From assembly GCF_003443895.1 (NCBI RefSeq), contig NZ_QQOA01000008.1, forward strand, positions 1-64,000: 64,000 bases of DNA, read 5' to 3'. The notes beneath the pieces are model-generated. The model made no database searches and was not told the DNA's origin. It saw nothing but the letters and a program-made list of their open reading frames with translations. Below, piece after piece: positions 1 through 9,402 of this stretch. A program made the translations under genes and the position numbers. This DNA is from Paraburkholderia phosphatilytica. Lineage in GTDB: Bacteria > Pseudomonadota > Gammaproteobacteria > Burkholderiales > Burkholderiaceae. Each line of letters starts with the position of its first letter. Within the stretch, counting starts at the first letter, position 1.

Positions 1-14
1 TCCATCTTGGCCAT
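1..14 (-). CDS. Start of a truncated gene at the window edge
   Basis: Only the first four complete codons (Met-Ala-Lys-Met) of a possible minus-strand gene are inside the window. The ATG at 14 is preceded on that strand by a strong GGAGG ribosome-binding site 8 nt away, which is why a start is called here. It would lie downstream of the porin gene and could be cotranscribed with it. No product can be inferred. An alternative minus-strand ATG at about 75 opens a longer frame but lacks a comparable ribosome-binding site. Confidence 0.3.
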
Positions 15-89
15 GAACCGTTCCTCCGATCAAGGTACTGACCTTATAACGCGCGAACTGAAGGTCGGTTGTCATGGATTAAGTAAACC

Positions 90-1217
90 TCAATAGAACA
101 CGTGCCGGATGCCCGCGATGACGGAAAGCTGCGAGGCGCCAGGCGGAGGCGTGGGAACCGGCGAGATGGTGGTCGCCGCAAGCGCGAGATTGCCGTAGTT
201 ATGGATGTGCTCGGCCGTCACGTAAAGAAATGTCCGCTTGGACAGCAGATATTTTCCGCGCAATACGAACACCAGCGCCTTGCTGGACGAATGATCGTAT
301 TTCAGCTGCGCCACCATGCCGTCGATATAGACGAATGGCGTGACGGGAACCGTGCCCGTTACCCACAACAAGTTGCTCTTCGGCGTCTTGATCCCTTCGT
401 CGTCGCGTCTGATCCAGCCTGCGCCGATCTTGGCCCGGCTGATCTTGACGTAGCCGCCTAGCGTGAACCGGCTGTCGGTGAGCTTGGGCGAGGTCAGGCC
501 GCCATACGTTGCCGACGTGCCGCCGTATTGACGCTCGTAAGAACTGGCCAGGCCCCAGGTGGGTCCTTTGTACTTGACCATGGCCGAATATTCGCGGCAT
601 TCGTTCGAGGGTGTCGTCTCGCCGGGGCAATTCGTGGCGACATTGCTTTTGCCCGCGACGGCATCGCGCCCGAAACTATAGTTCACGCCACCTTCGAAAT
701 TGCCAAGAAAGTAGCGATAGCTGACCGAGTTGTCGGCCCGAGCGTTGGCAATGCCGTTGTCCAGCGTGGTGAGGCCTTGCGCGCCGGTGCCGAACGGATT
801 CGCGAGCTGGGTCGCAAAGAACCGCATGGTGTATTGCCGGCCGAACGTCAGGCGTCCGTATTTGGAATCGTCGATACCGACGTACGACTGTCGCCCGAAC
901 AGCCGGCCCCCTTGCCGCGAGGTTCCGTTGCCCGGCATGAAGCCGCCTTGCAGATCGAAAATGGCCCGCGTGCCGCCGCCGAGGTTTTCGCTACCCTGAA
1001 TGCCGAAATAGGACGTCGCGGTCCCGTCCCCCGTGCGATACGCGTTGCTCGTCGCGTTTTTCCCCGTCGCCACGTTGTTGACGAGTTCCACGCCCTGATC
1101 GATCAAGCCGTAGATCGTGACCGAACTGACGCCCGTGCCTCCATCAATGCCCTGTGCCCATGCCGGCGCGATGCTCATCATCGTCGCGCAGGCACATACC
1201 GCGGTCCTGTATTTCAT
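90..1217 (-). CDS. Gram-negative trimeric porin (OmpC-like family)
   Basis: A 375-residue outer-membrane general porin of the type abundant in Burkholderia. The start is the ATG at 1217, because it begins a normal signal peptide (MKYRTAVCACATMM...APAWA, cleaved before Gln at about residue 22); the longer frame adds 16 hydrophilic residues in front of it. The mature chain opens with the usual SSVTIYGLIDQG strand and later carries LTFGRQYT and an alternating amphipathic beta-barrel pattern. The C-terminus ends in RHVFY, so the last residue is Tyr, not the usual Phe needed for optimal barrel assembly; this is a small oddity. It is divergent from the sugar-acid operon and may supply its substrate across the outer membrane (inference from position only). 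Confidence 0.9.
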   Translation of the reverse strand: MKYRTAVCACATMMSIAPAWAQGIDGGTGVSSVTIYGLIDQGVELVNNVATGKNATSNAYRTGDGTATSYFGIQGSENLGGGTRAIFDLQGGFMPGNGTSRQGGRLFGRQSYVGIDDSKYGRLTFGRQYTMRFFATQLANPFGTGAQGLTTLDNGIANARADNSVSYRYFLGNFEGGVNYSFGRDAVAGKSNVATNCPGETTPSNECREYSAMVKYKGPTWGLASSYERQYGGTSATYGGLTSPKLTDSRFTLGGYVKISRAKIGAGWIRRDDEGIKTPKSNLLWVTGTVPVTPFVYIDGMVAQLKYDHSSSKALVFVLRGKYLLSKRTFLYVTAEHIHNYGNLALAATTISPVPTPPPGASQLSVIAGIRHVFY

Positions 1218-1451
1218 TGTCAGCGCTGTCTCCGTACGTTGGCCGCGATCTCCGGTCGTGGCCACCTGTCGTCAGTCGCCATCGCCGTGCGGGCCTGGAT
1301 TTATCGTATGTATGTAACGCACTGTAATTTTGCCGATGCGTAGCGGCAGGTACATTGAGAAAATCTGCCGCCGATTTGACCGATCGGTTAAGGCGATCGT
1401 GGAGGGGCGGTCGCGGACCGCCAGGTATTTGCCCCAGGTTCCTGCTCGAAA

Positions 1452-1465
1452 TGATAACGCTATCA
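1452..1465 (+). promoter_or_regulatory. LacI-type operator 1
   Basis: TGATAACGCTATCA is a 14-bp palindrome with one mismatched pair and the central CG step typical of LacI/GalR-family operators. It lies 37 bp upstream of the dehydratase start. The LacI-family gene at the end of the same operon is the obvious candidate ligand-responsive repressor. Confidence 0.6.
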
Positions 1466-1472
1466 TCGGTCA

Positions 1473-1486
1473 TGATAACGCTACCA
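1473..1486 (+). promoter_or_regulatory. LacI-type operator 2
   Basis: TGATAACGCTACCA repeats operator 1 with one change and starts exactly 21 bp after it, i.e. two helical turns, so two repressor dimers would sit on the same DNA face. It ends 15 bp before the GTG start of the dehydratase and just upstream of the ribosome-binding site. Confidence 0.55.
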
Positions 1487-1501
1487 TCGGAAGGAACGCC
1501 C

Positions 1502-3280
<1,779 letters not shown>

Positions 3281-3307
3281 CCGTCCTCAGCGAATTACCG
3301 AACCATC

Positions 3308-4045
3308 ATGACCGCATCGAACCCGCAAGTCAGCGACGCAGCGCTCGAACAACTGCGTCACGTCAGCACCGCCACGCTCACCACGCAGCTCTTCAAGCGC
3401 GGCCTGCGCAACGTATTTCTGCAAGGCGTCGCGCCGCTCGTGAAGCCCGCGCCGGGCGCGCCGAATCTCGTCGGCCCGGCATTCACGCTGCGCAATATTC
3501 CCGCGCGCGAAGATCTCGATCACGTGGGCGTGTTTCAGGATCCCGATCATCCGCAGCGCAAAGCCGTGGAAACGGCGCCCGCGGGCAGCGTGCTCGTGCA
3601 GGACTGCCGTGGCGAGCGAAGCGTGGCGTCGGTGGGTTCGATCCTTGCGCTGCGGCTCGCGAAGCGCGGCGTCGCGGGCATGGTCTCCGACGGCCCGGTG
3701 CGCGACAGCGGCACGATTTCGGACCTCGGTCTGCCGCTCTGGTGCGCGGGCGCAAGCGCGCCGCTCAATCTCGCGAAGCATCACGCGGTGGATATGAACG
3801 TGCCGATCGCGTGCGGCGGCGTGCCCGTGTATCCTGGCGACATCGTCGTCGCCGATGTGGATGGCGTCGTGATCGTGCCGCGCGAAATGGCCGAGGACGT
3901 TGCGCGCGACGCCGAGGAGCAGGAGCAGATGGAAGCCTTCATCACCGAGCGCATTGCGGAAGGGCGGCCGTTGCGCGGCACCTATCCGCCGAACGAGGAA
4001 ACGCTCGCCGCGTATCGCGAGTGGCGCGCAAAGCAGGCGAAGTAA
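3308..4045 (+). CDS. RraA-like family protein, putative class II pyruvate aldolase
   Basis: A 245-residue protein of the RraA/HMG-CHA aldolase fold. The family includes RNase E inhibitors, but members that are true aldolases keep a Gly-x-Val-Arg-Asp motif; here it is SDGPVRDSG with Arg132 and Asp133. It is longer than RraA itself (about 161 residues) and close to the aldolase length. It begins 27 bp after a sugar-acid dehydratase, so I infer that it cleaves the dehydratase product (a 2-keto-3-deoxy acid) into pyruvate plus an aldehyde, a role often left unassigned. Annotation as an RNase regulator or as a menaquinone methyltransferase would be misleading. The ribosome-binding site is weak, suggesting coupling to upstream translation. 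Confidence 0.8.
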   Translation: MTASNPQVSDAALEQLRHVSTATLTTQLFKRGLRNVFLQGVAPLVKPAPGAPNLVGPAFTLRNIPAREDLDHVGVFQDPDHPQRKAVETAPAGSVLVQDCRGERSVASVGSILALRLAKRGVAGMVSDGPVRDSGTISDLGLPLWCAGASAPLNLAKHHAVDMNVPIACGGVPVYPGDIVVADVDGVVIVPREMAEDVARDAEEQEQMEAFITERIAEGRPLRGTYPPNEETLAAYREWRAKQAK

Positions 4046-4127
4046 CAACGCGCGCTTGCGCGACGACGATTCCAATAAAGATTCCAATAAACGCAAGCCC
4101 GCAATGCATGCGGGCGCTGGAGACTCC

Positions 4128-5459
4128 GTGAACGAACATCTCGCAACGATCGACGAGCCGCGTCTGATCAACCGCATGGGCTGGCGGCTGATGCCGCTGC
4201 TCGGCGTGCTCTATCTGGTCGCGTATATCGACCGCTCCAACATCAGCTTCGCGAAGCTGCAGATGCTCGGCAGCCTCGGGCTGTCGGAAGTGGCGTACGG
4301 ACTCGGCGCGTCGCTGTTCTTCATCGGCTATCTGCTGTTCGAGGTGCCGAGCAACGTCATGCTGCACAAGTACGGCGCGCCCCGCTGGATGGCGCGCATC
4401 ATGTTCACGTGGGGCGTGGTGACGATCCTGCTTGCGTTCACGCGCAACGCGACGATGTTCTACATCCTGCGCTTTCTGCTCGGTGCATCGGAAGCCGGGT
4501 TATATCCCGGCGTGATCTATTACCTGACGCTGTGGTTCCCGCAGCGTCATCGTGTCCGCATGCTCGGCTACTTCACGGTGGGCAGCAGTCTCGGCAACAT
4601 GATCGGCGCGCCGATCTGCGGCTGGCTGCTCGACAAGGGCGGCCTCTTCGGTCTGCAAGGCTGGCAGCTCGTGTTCGTGGTGACCGGCATTCCGTCGGTA
4701 TTGCTGACCCTCGTCGTGCTGTTTCTGCTGCCGAAATCGCCGCAGGAGTCGCGGTTCCTTTCCAGCGACGAAAAGCGCTGGCTCGTCGACACGCTTTCGG
4801 TGGAAGGCGCGCATGCGCGCGCCGCGTCGCGTCACGGTTCGATCCTGAGCCTGCTGACCGAGCCGCGCGTGCTCGGCATGGCGTTCTACTACATGATGCT
4901 GTCGATTTCCGTGTACGGCATCAGCTACTGGCTGCCCACGCTCGTGAAGGGCTTCGGCGTGAGCAACACGACCAACGGTCTGCTCAACATCATCCCGTGG
5001 CTGCTCTCGACGATCGTGCTCGCCACGCTGCCTGCGCGGCTGCGCGCGAGCAATCACGCGGTCGTGGCGATGCTGGTATCGGCACTCCTCGGCGTGGTGT
5101 TCTTCCTTTCGTCCGTGTTCCTGCCGGGCCATGCGGCGCGTTTCGCGGCGCTGTGCCTCGGCGCACCCTGCCTGTATCTGCTGATTCCGTGCTTCTGGAC
5201 GCTGCCGCCGAAATTCCTGCATGGCGCGCGCGCCGCGGCGGGCATCGCGGCGATCAACTCGCTCGGCAATATCGGCGGCTTCATCGCGCAGAATGTCGTG
5301 CCGTTCGTCAAGCAGACCACCGGCAGCACGCGCGCGCCGATGCTCGTGCCGGCCCTGTGCCTGTTGATCTTCGCGCTGATCACGACGCTGATCCTGCGCC
5401 GCGGCAACCGCGAGCCCCAGACCGCCGACGACACGGCGGTGCCGCATAGCGCGCGCTGA
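4128..5459 (+). CDS. MFS transporter, anion:cation symporter family
   Basis: A 443-residue, 12-helix major facilitator of the ACS/phthalate-glucarate type, expected to import an organic or sugar acid with protons. I chose the GTG at 4128 because GGAGA lies 6 nt upstream; an ATG at 4104 has no ribosome-binding site. Typical features are the N-terminal INRMGWRLMPLL and YIDRSNISFAK segment, the loop LHKYGAPRWMARI, and GASEAGLYPGVIYYLTLWFP. It follows the aldolase by 82 bp and precedes the LacI regulator, so it probably carries the substrate of the dehydratase. Confidence 0.88.
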   Translation: MNEHLATIDEPRLINRMGWRLMPLLGVLYLVAYIDRSNISFAKLQMLGSLGLSEVAYGLGASLFFIGYLLFEVPSNVMLHKYGAPRWMARIMFTWGVVTILLAFTRNATMFYILRFLLGASEAGLYPGVIYYLTLWFPQRHRVRMLGYFTVGSSLGNMIGAPICGWLLDKGGLFGLQGWQLVFVVTGIPSVLLTLVVLFLLPKSPQESRFLSSDEKRWLVDTLSVEGAHARAASRHGSILSLLTEPRVLGMAFYYMMLSISVYGISYWLPTLVKGFGVSNTTNGLLNIIPWLLSTIVLATLPARLRASNHAVVAMLVSALLGVVFFLSSVFLPGHAARFAALCLGAPCLYLLIPCFWTLPPKFLHGARAAAGIAAINSLGNIGGFIAQNVVPFVKQTTGSTRAPMLVPALCLLIFALITTLILRRGNREPQTADDTAVPHSAR

Positions 5460-5504
5460 ACGTCGCTACAATGCCGCATCGGGTCTTCTTCTGTTCACAC
5501 ACTC

Positions 5505-6581
5505 ATGCCGACCGCCAAATCCGCCGCATCGACTGACGATCGCAAGGACGCCGCCGCGCGCCCGAAGCGCACGCGCGGCGGCCCGAAGGGATTGCGCATC
5601 ACCGACGTGGCCGCACAGGCGGGCGTCTCGCCCATCACCGTCTCGCGTGTGTTCAACAGCCCGGAGTCGGTCGCGCCGGAAACGCTCGAACGCGTGCGCC
5701 AGGTCGTGCAGAAGCTCGGCTACGTGCCGAACCGGCTCGCCGGCGGTTTGTCTTCGTCGCGTTCGCGGCTCGTGGCGGCAATCGTGCCGACCATCTCGCA
5801 CTCGCTGTTCTCCGAAACGATCCAGGTGTTCAGCGAGACGCTCTCGCGCGCCGGCTATGAAGTGCTGCTCGCGTTGAGCGGCTACAGCGCGTCGAGCGAG
5901 GAAAGCCTGCTCGACACCGTGCTGAGCCGTCGTCCCGAAGGCGTGCTGCTCACCGGTGTCGCGCATACTGATTCGCTGCGCGAACGGCTCGCGAACGTCG
6001 GCATTCCCGTGGTCGAAACATGGGACACCACGCACACGCCGATCGACATGCTGGTCGGCTTCTCGCACTACGAGATCGGCGCGGCTGTGGCGGAGCATTT
6101 TCTCGAACGCGGCATGCGCCGTCCCGCGCTGATTTCCGCGAACGATATGCGCGCGCTCGCGCGGCGCGCGGGCTTTCGCGATCGTCTTGCACAGGCGGGT
6201 ATCGAAGACGTGGCGGAAGCGCTCGTCGCGCCGCCCAGCTCGGTGGCCGTCGGCAAACGCACGTTGCCTGAACTGCTCGCGCGTGCGCGCGACACCGACG
6301 CCGTGTTCTGCGGCTCCGACCTGCTGGCGATCGGTGCGCTCGGCGCCGCGCGTCAGCTCGGCCTGAGCGTGCCGACGCAACTCGCGATCTGCGGTTTCGG
6401 CGATCTCGAGTTCGCGACCGAAACCACGCCGCAACTGACCACGGTGCGCGTGGACGGCACGCGCATCGGCGTGAACGCGGCGCGCTTTCTGCTCGATCGT
6501 CTGAACGGTGGGAGCAACGCGAGCGACGAGCGCCGGGTGCTCGACGTCGGCTTCACTGTGCTGCCGCGCGAATCGACCTGA
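5505..6581 (+). CDS. LacI-family transcriptional regulator
   Basis: A 358-residue repressor. After a basic, disordered 29-residue N-terminus comes the LacI helix-turn-helix (LRITDVAAQAGVSPITVSRV, residues 30-49) and hinge (VAPETLERVRQVVQKLGYVPN), then a periplasmic-binding-protein-like effector domain. It resembles GntR-type gluconate repressors. It is the last gene of the operon and is likely to bind the two tandem operators at 1452-1486, with the pathway sugar acid or keto-deoxy acid as inducer (inference). Confidence 0.9.
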   Translation: MPTAKSAASTDDRKDAAARPKRTRGGPKGLRITDVAAQAGVSPITVSRVFNSPESVAPETLERVRQVVQKLGYVPNRLAGGLSSSRSRLVAAIVPTISHSLFSETIQVFSETLSRAGYEVLLALSGYSASSEESLLDTVLSRRPEGVLLTGVAHTDSLRERLANVGIPVVETWDTTHTPIDMLVGFSHYEIGAAVAEHFLERGMRRPALISANDMRALARRAGFRDRLAQAGIEDVAEALVAPPSSVAVGKRTLPELLARARDTDAVFCGSDLLAIGALGAARQLGLSVPTQLAICGFGDLEFATETTPQLTTVRVDGTRIGVNAARFLLDRLNGGSNASDERRVLDVGFTVLPREST

Positions 6582-6674
6582 CGCGTTTTCCTGCTGCGCA
6601 AGCTGGTAGCAGGCTCAAAGCGTAGTCGACGCTCCGCGGCTTGCGCGCTGCGCGGACCCTGCTGCTCGCCCTGA

Positions 6675-6696
6675 AGTATCATTTTGCATCGATACT
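6675..6696. promoter_or_regulatory. Inverted repeat upstream of the efflux pump
   Basis: AGTATC and GATACT form 6-bp inverted arms separated by 10 bp, 28 bp before the transporter start. A second inverted repeat, GATCC-GAC-GGATC at 6705-6717, lies directly before the ATG. These resemble regulator binding sites, but no regulator gene adjoins them. Confidence 0.35.
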
Positions 6697-6723
6697 GTCT
6701 CGTCGATCCGACGGATCTTTTCG

Positions 6724-8316
6724 ATGCCAGCTCTTCCCGATAACCAGCAGGGCTCGCGGCACGTCGTCGCCGCACAGGCGAGCCCGTGCGACGAACTCGT
6801 CATCCGCACGCAGCCTGCCGATGTCGGTCAGCCGTGCCGGCGCAAGCGTCTCGCGCTGGCCGCGACGATCCTCGGTTCGAGCATGGCCTTCATCGACGGC
6901 TCCGTCGTCAATGTCGCGCTGCCGTCCATTCAGAGCGAACTCGGCGCAAGCGTCGCGGCGATGCAATGGGTCGTCAACGCGTATCTGCTGTTTCTTGGCT
7001 CGCTGGTGCTGGTGGGCGGGTCGATGGGCGACCGGCTCGGCCGTCGCACCGTGTTCATCACGGGCATCGGGCTCTTCACGCTGGCGTCGGCCGCATGCGG
7101 GTTCGCGCCGCATGTCGGCGCGCTCATCGCCGCGCGCGTGGTGCAGGGCATCGGTGCGGCGCTGCTCGTGCCGAGTGGCCTCGCGATCATCGGTGCCGTG
7201 TTCGAAGGCGAAGCGCGCGGACGGGCGATCGGCACCTGGGCCGGCGTGGGCGCGATCACGTCAGCGGTGGGTCCGGTAGCAGGCGGCTGGCTCGTCGACG
7301 CGTTTTCGTGGCGCGCGATCTTCTTCCTCAACGTGCCGCTTGCCGCGGTGACGATCGCGCTCGCGGTGTCGTCGGTACCGAACAGCCATAAGCTCGACGG
7401 GCAGCAACACCTGGACTGGTTCGGCGCGACGACGGCAGCGGCGGGTCTCGCCGCGCTCACCTACGGGCTGACGGAGGCATCGACGCGCGGGTTCGCCCAT
7501 CCGGTCGTACTGTGGGCGATCGGCGCCGGCGTGCTGGTGCTGGCCCTGTTCCTGACGATCGAAGCGAACAGCCGCAGTCCGATGATGCCGCTCGACGTGT
7601 TCCGCTCGCGCGACTTCACCGGCGCGAATCTCGTCACGCTGCTGCTTTATTTCGGGCTGGGCGGCGCGCTGTTCTTTCTGCCGTTCACGCTGATCCGCGC
7701 GCATGGTTATACGGCGACCGAAGCGGGCGCGTCGCTGCTGCCGGTGCCGGTGATCATCGGCCTGCTGTCGCGCTTTACAGGCGGCCTGACGAGCCGCTAT
7801 GGTTCGCGGGCATTGCTGATCGCGGGGCCGTGTGTCGCCGGAATCGGCTTCGCGATGCTGGCGTGGCCGCTCGTTCGCGGTGGCTATTGGGCGAGTTTCT
7901 TTCCAGCGCTCGCGGTGCTCGGGCTCGGCATGACGATCACCGTCGCGCCGCTGACGACTACCGTGATGGGATCGGTGCCGACCGAGCGTGCGGGCGTGGC
8001 TTCCGGCATCAACAATGCCGTTGCGCGCGTGGCGAATCTGCTTGCGATCGCCGTGCTCGGCATCGTGTTCGTCTGGTCGCACCATGCGGCGTTGACGGCG
8101 CGGCTCGATCAGCTGCATGTGCCGCTGGACGCACGCCCGAATGGATACTCGCTCGAACCGGCCGCGCAAACGGCGGCTGCATCGGCTGGAATACCGATGA
8201 TGCGCGCGGAAGCCGATGCCATTGCCGATGCGCTGCGTGCCGTCGCGCTGGTGTCCGCGCTATGCGCGTTTGCCGGGGCGGGGCTGGCGGCAATGACGAT
8301 ACGACGTGGAAAATGA
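6724..8316 (+). CDS. DHA2-family multidrug efflux MFS transporter (14 TMS)
   Basis: A 530-residue proton antiporter of the EmrB/QacA branch with about 14 membrane helices. After a 40-residue hydrophilic N-terminus it shows LGSSMAFIDGSVVNVALPSI (the DHA2 helix-1 motif D1), GDRLGRR (motif A) and the helix-5 motif C-like GPVAGGWLVD. It is probably an inner-membrane exporter of drugs, dyes or aromatics; the substrate is unknown. No membrane-fusion partner (EmrA) is next to it. Its stop codon TGA overlaps the first possible ATG of the next small gene, so the two may be translationally coupled. Confidence 0.9.
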   Translation: MPALPDNQQGSRHVVAAQASPCDELVIRTQPADVGQPCRRKRLALAATILGSSMAFIDGSVVNVALPSIQSELGASVAAMQWVVNAYLLFLGSLVLVGGSMGDRLGRRTVFITGIGLFTLASAACGFAPHVGALIAARVVQGIGAALLVPSGLAIIGAVFEGEARGRAIGTWAGVGAITSAVGPVAGGWLVDAFSWRAIFFLNVPLAAVTIALAVSSVPNSHKLDGQQHLDWFGATTAAAGLAALTYGLTEASTRGFAHPVVLWAIGAGVLVLALFLTIEANSRSPMMPLDVFRSRDFTGANLVTLLLYFGLGGALFFLPFTLIRAHGYTATEAGASLLPVPVIIGLLSRFTGGLTSRYGSRALLIAGPCVAGIGFAMLAWPLVRGGYWASFFPALAVLGLGMTITVAPLTTTVMGSVPTERAGVASGINNAVARVANLLAIAVLGIVFVWSHHAALTARLDQLHVPLDARPNGYSLEPAAQTAAASAGIPMMRAEADAIADALRAVALVSALCAFAGAGLAAMTIRRGK

Positions 8317-8321
8317 CCGAT

Positions 8322-8753
8322 ATGAAACGACTTTTACTCGTGGCGCTGGCTGCCACCGCATTCGCGACTGGCGCTCACGCGCAGAGCAACGCCTCCGGGC
8401 CGTTCGTCACCTCGCAGGGTGAGTTGCAATTCATGCGCGTCGACGGGGCGTTCGTCGGGATGCTCAACAACGAAGTGCTGGATCGCTTCAGCACCAGCAC
8501 GCTTACGCATTTCGACGAAATCGGCGAGCCTAGAGACAGCGTGACGCGCACGCTCGTAGAGACGGACGCTGGGCCGGTGCTGTATGACTTCCGTCATCGC
8601 CCGGCAGTCGTGCAACGCGTGGGCAGGCGGATGACTGTCAAGCGCGTCTTCTGGCAAGGCAACGAAGTGGTGATGCAAAGCTCGCAGGGCTGGTTCCGCT
8701 TCGAAGGCGGTGTGCTGACGAAGCTGCAGTCTACGACGACCACATATCACTGA
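8322..8753 (+). CDS. Small secreted protein of unknown function
   Basis: A 143-residue periplasmic or secreted protein that I do not recognise. The ATG at 8322 begins a clear signal peptide (MKRLLLVALAATAFATGAHA, cleaved before Gln); an ATG at 8313 overlaps the pump stop codon but its GTGGA would be only 2 nt away. The mature part is rich in beta-strand-like segments (QGELQFMRVDGAFVGML, RRMTVKRVFWQG, GWFRFEGGVLTKL). It ends before a shared bidirectional terminator. Position suggests coexpression with the efflux pump, but no function follows from that. Confidence 0.75.
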   Translation: MKRLLLVALAATAFATGAHAQSNASGPFVTSQGELQFMRVDGAFVGMLNNEVLDRFSTSTLTHFDEIGEPRDSVTRTLVETDAGPVLYDFRHRPAVVQRVGRRMTVKRVFWQGNEVVMQSSQGWFRFEGGVLTKLQSTTTTYH

Positions 8754-8796
8754 TCGATGGCGCGTCCCTGTATCTGTTACGTCATACTAACTTTAT

Positions 8797-8825
8797 GAGC
8801 CCGATCGCTTCAACGAATCGGGCTC
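8797..8825. terminator. Bidirectional intrinsic terminator stem-loop
   Basis: A perfect 9-bp stem (GAGCCCGAT / ATCGGGCTC) closes an 11-nt loop between two convergent genes. There is little T-run on either side, so efficiency is uncertain. Confidence 0.6.
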
Positions 8826-8837
8826 GATCACCGGCAC

Positions 8838-9170
8838 TTACTGACCCGAATAGATCGGCCGCAAACCGGGCACTTCCGCCCGCGGAGCTTTAGGCGCGGC
8901 CGTGCCGGACGCCGTCGATCCATCCGCGGTACCGCCCACGTCGTTCGACGCCGCAGCCTGGAGCGCAACCCGCGCTTCGGCCTGCTGGATCTGCGCCGGA
9001 TACGTATCTTCATCGCCGTCGCCGGGGTGGTAACCCGCCTTTTCGAGCTGCACGAGTTCATTGCGCACCTGAGCGCGCGTCAGCGGAGCGTTCGACTGCG
9101 CAAATGCGATGGCGGGAGCGGCGAGCGCCGCGGCAACTGCGATGGCCCGCACCAGAACGTTGACTTTCAT
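8838..9170 (-). CDS. DUF4148 domain secreted protein
   Basis: A 110-residue exported protein. The signal peptide (MKVNVLVRAIAVAAALAAPA, cleavage after AFA before Gln25) is followed by the DUF4148 signature: LTRAQVRNELVQLEKAGYHP, then a tyrosine-proline motif (DTYPAQIQQAEARV). This family is expanded in Burkholderiales and has no assigned function. The Ala/Gly/Ser-rich C-terminal tail is probably disordered. It is divergent from the monooxygenase gene and shares the terminator at 8797-8825 with the gene on its other side. Confidence 0.88.
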   Translation of the reverse strand: MKVNVLVRAIAVAAALAAPAIAFAQSNAPLTRAQVRNELVQLEKAGYHPGDGDEDTYPAQIQQAEARVALQAAASNDVGGTADGSTASGTAAPKAPRAEVPGLRPIYSGQ

Positions 9171-9402
9171 GATTCACCTCACTGGGTTGTGATTCGCTGC
9201 AAACGGTTGTCTGCAGCGGGTGAAGCCATCGTAGCCAGCGGAGTGTTCGAGATGAACACCTGCTCTGGAACAACATTTGTGTCTGGCGGTTAAAAGGGCC
9301 GTTACCAGGGTAAACGGCAGATTCGCGAGAAGTGCTTGGAAAATAGTTGGCGTACGGAGTATATTCACTCCCAAGGTTGATCGAGACCACATGGAGGCAG
9401 AC

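Noticed and set aside
6591..6614. Stem-loop CCTGCT/AGCAGG after the LacI gene as a terminator
   Set aside because: Only 6 bp with a 12-nt loop and no T-run after it; too weak to call.
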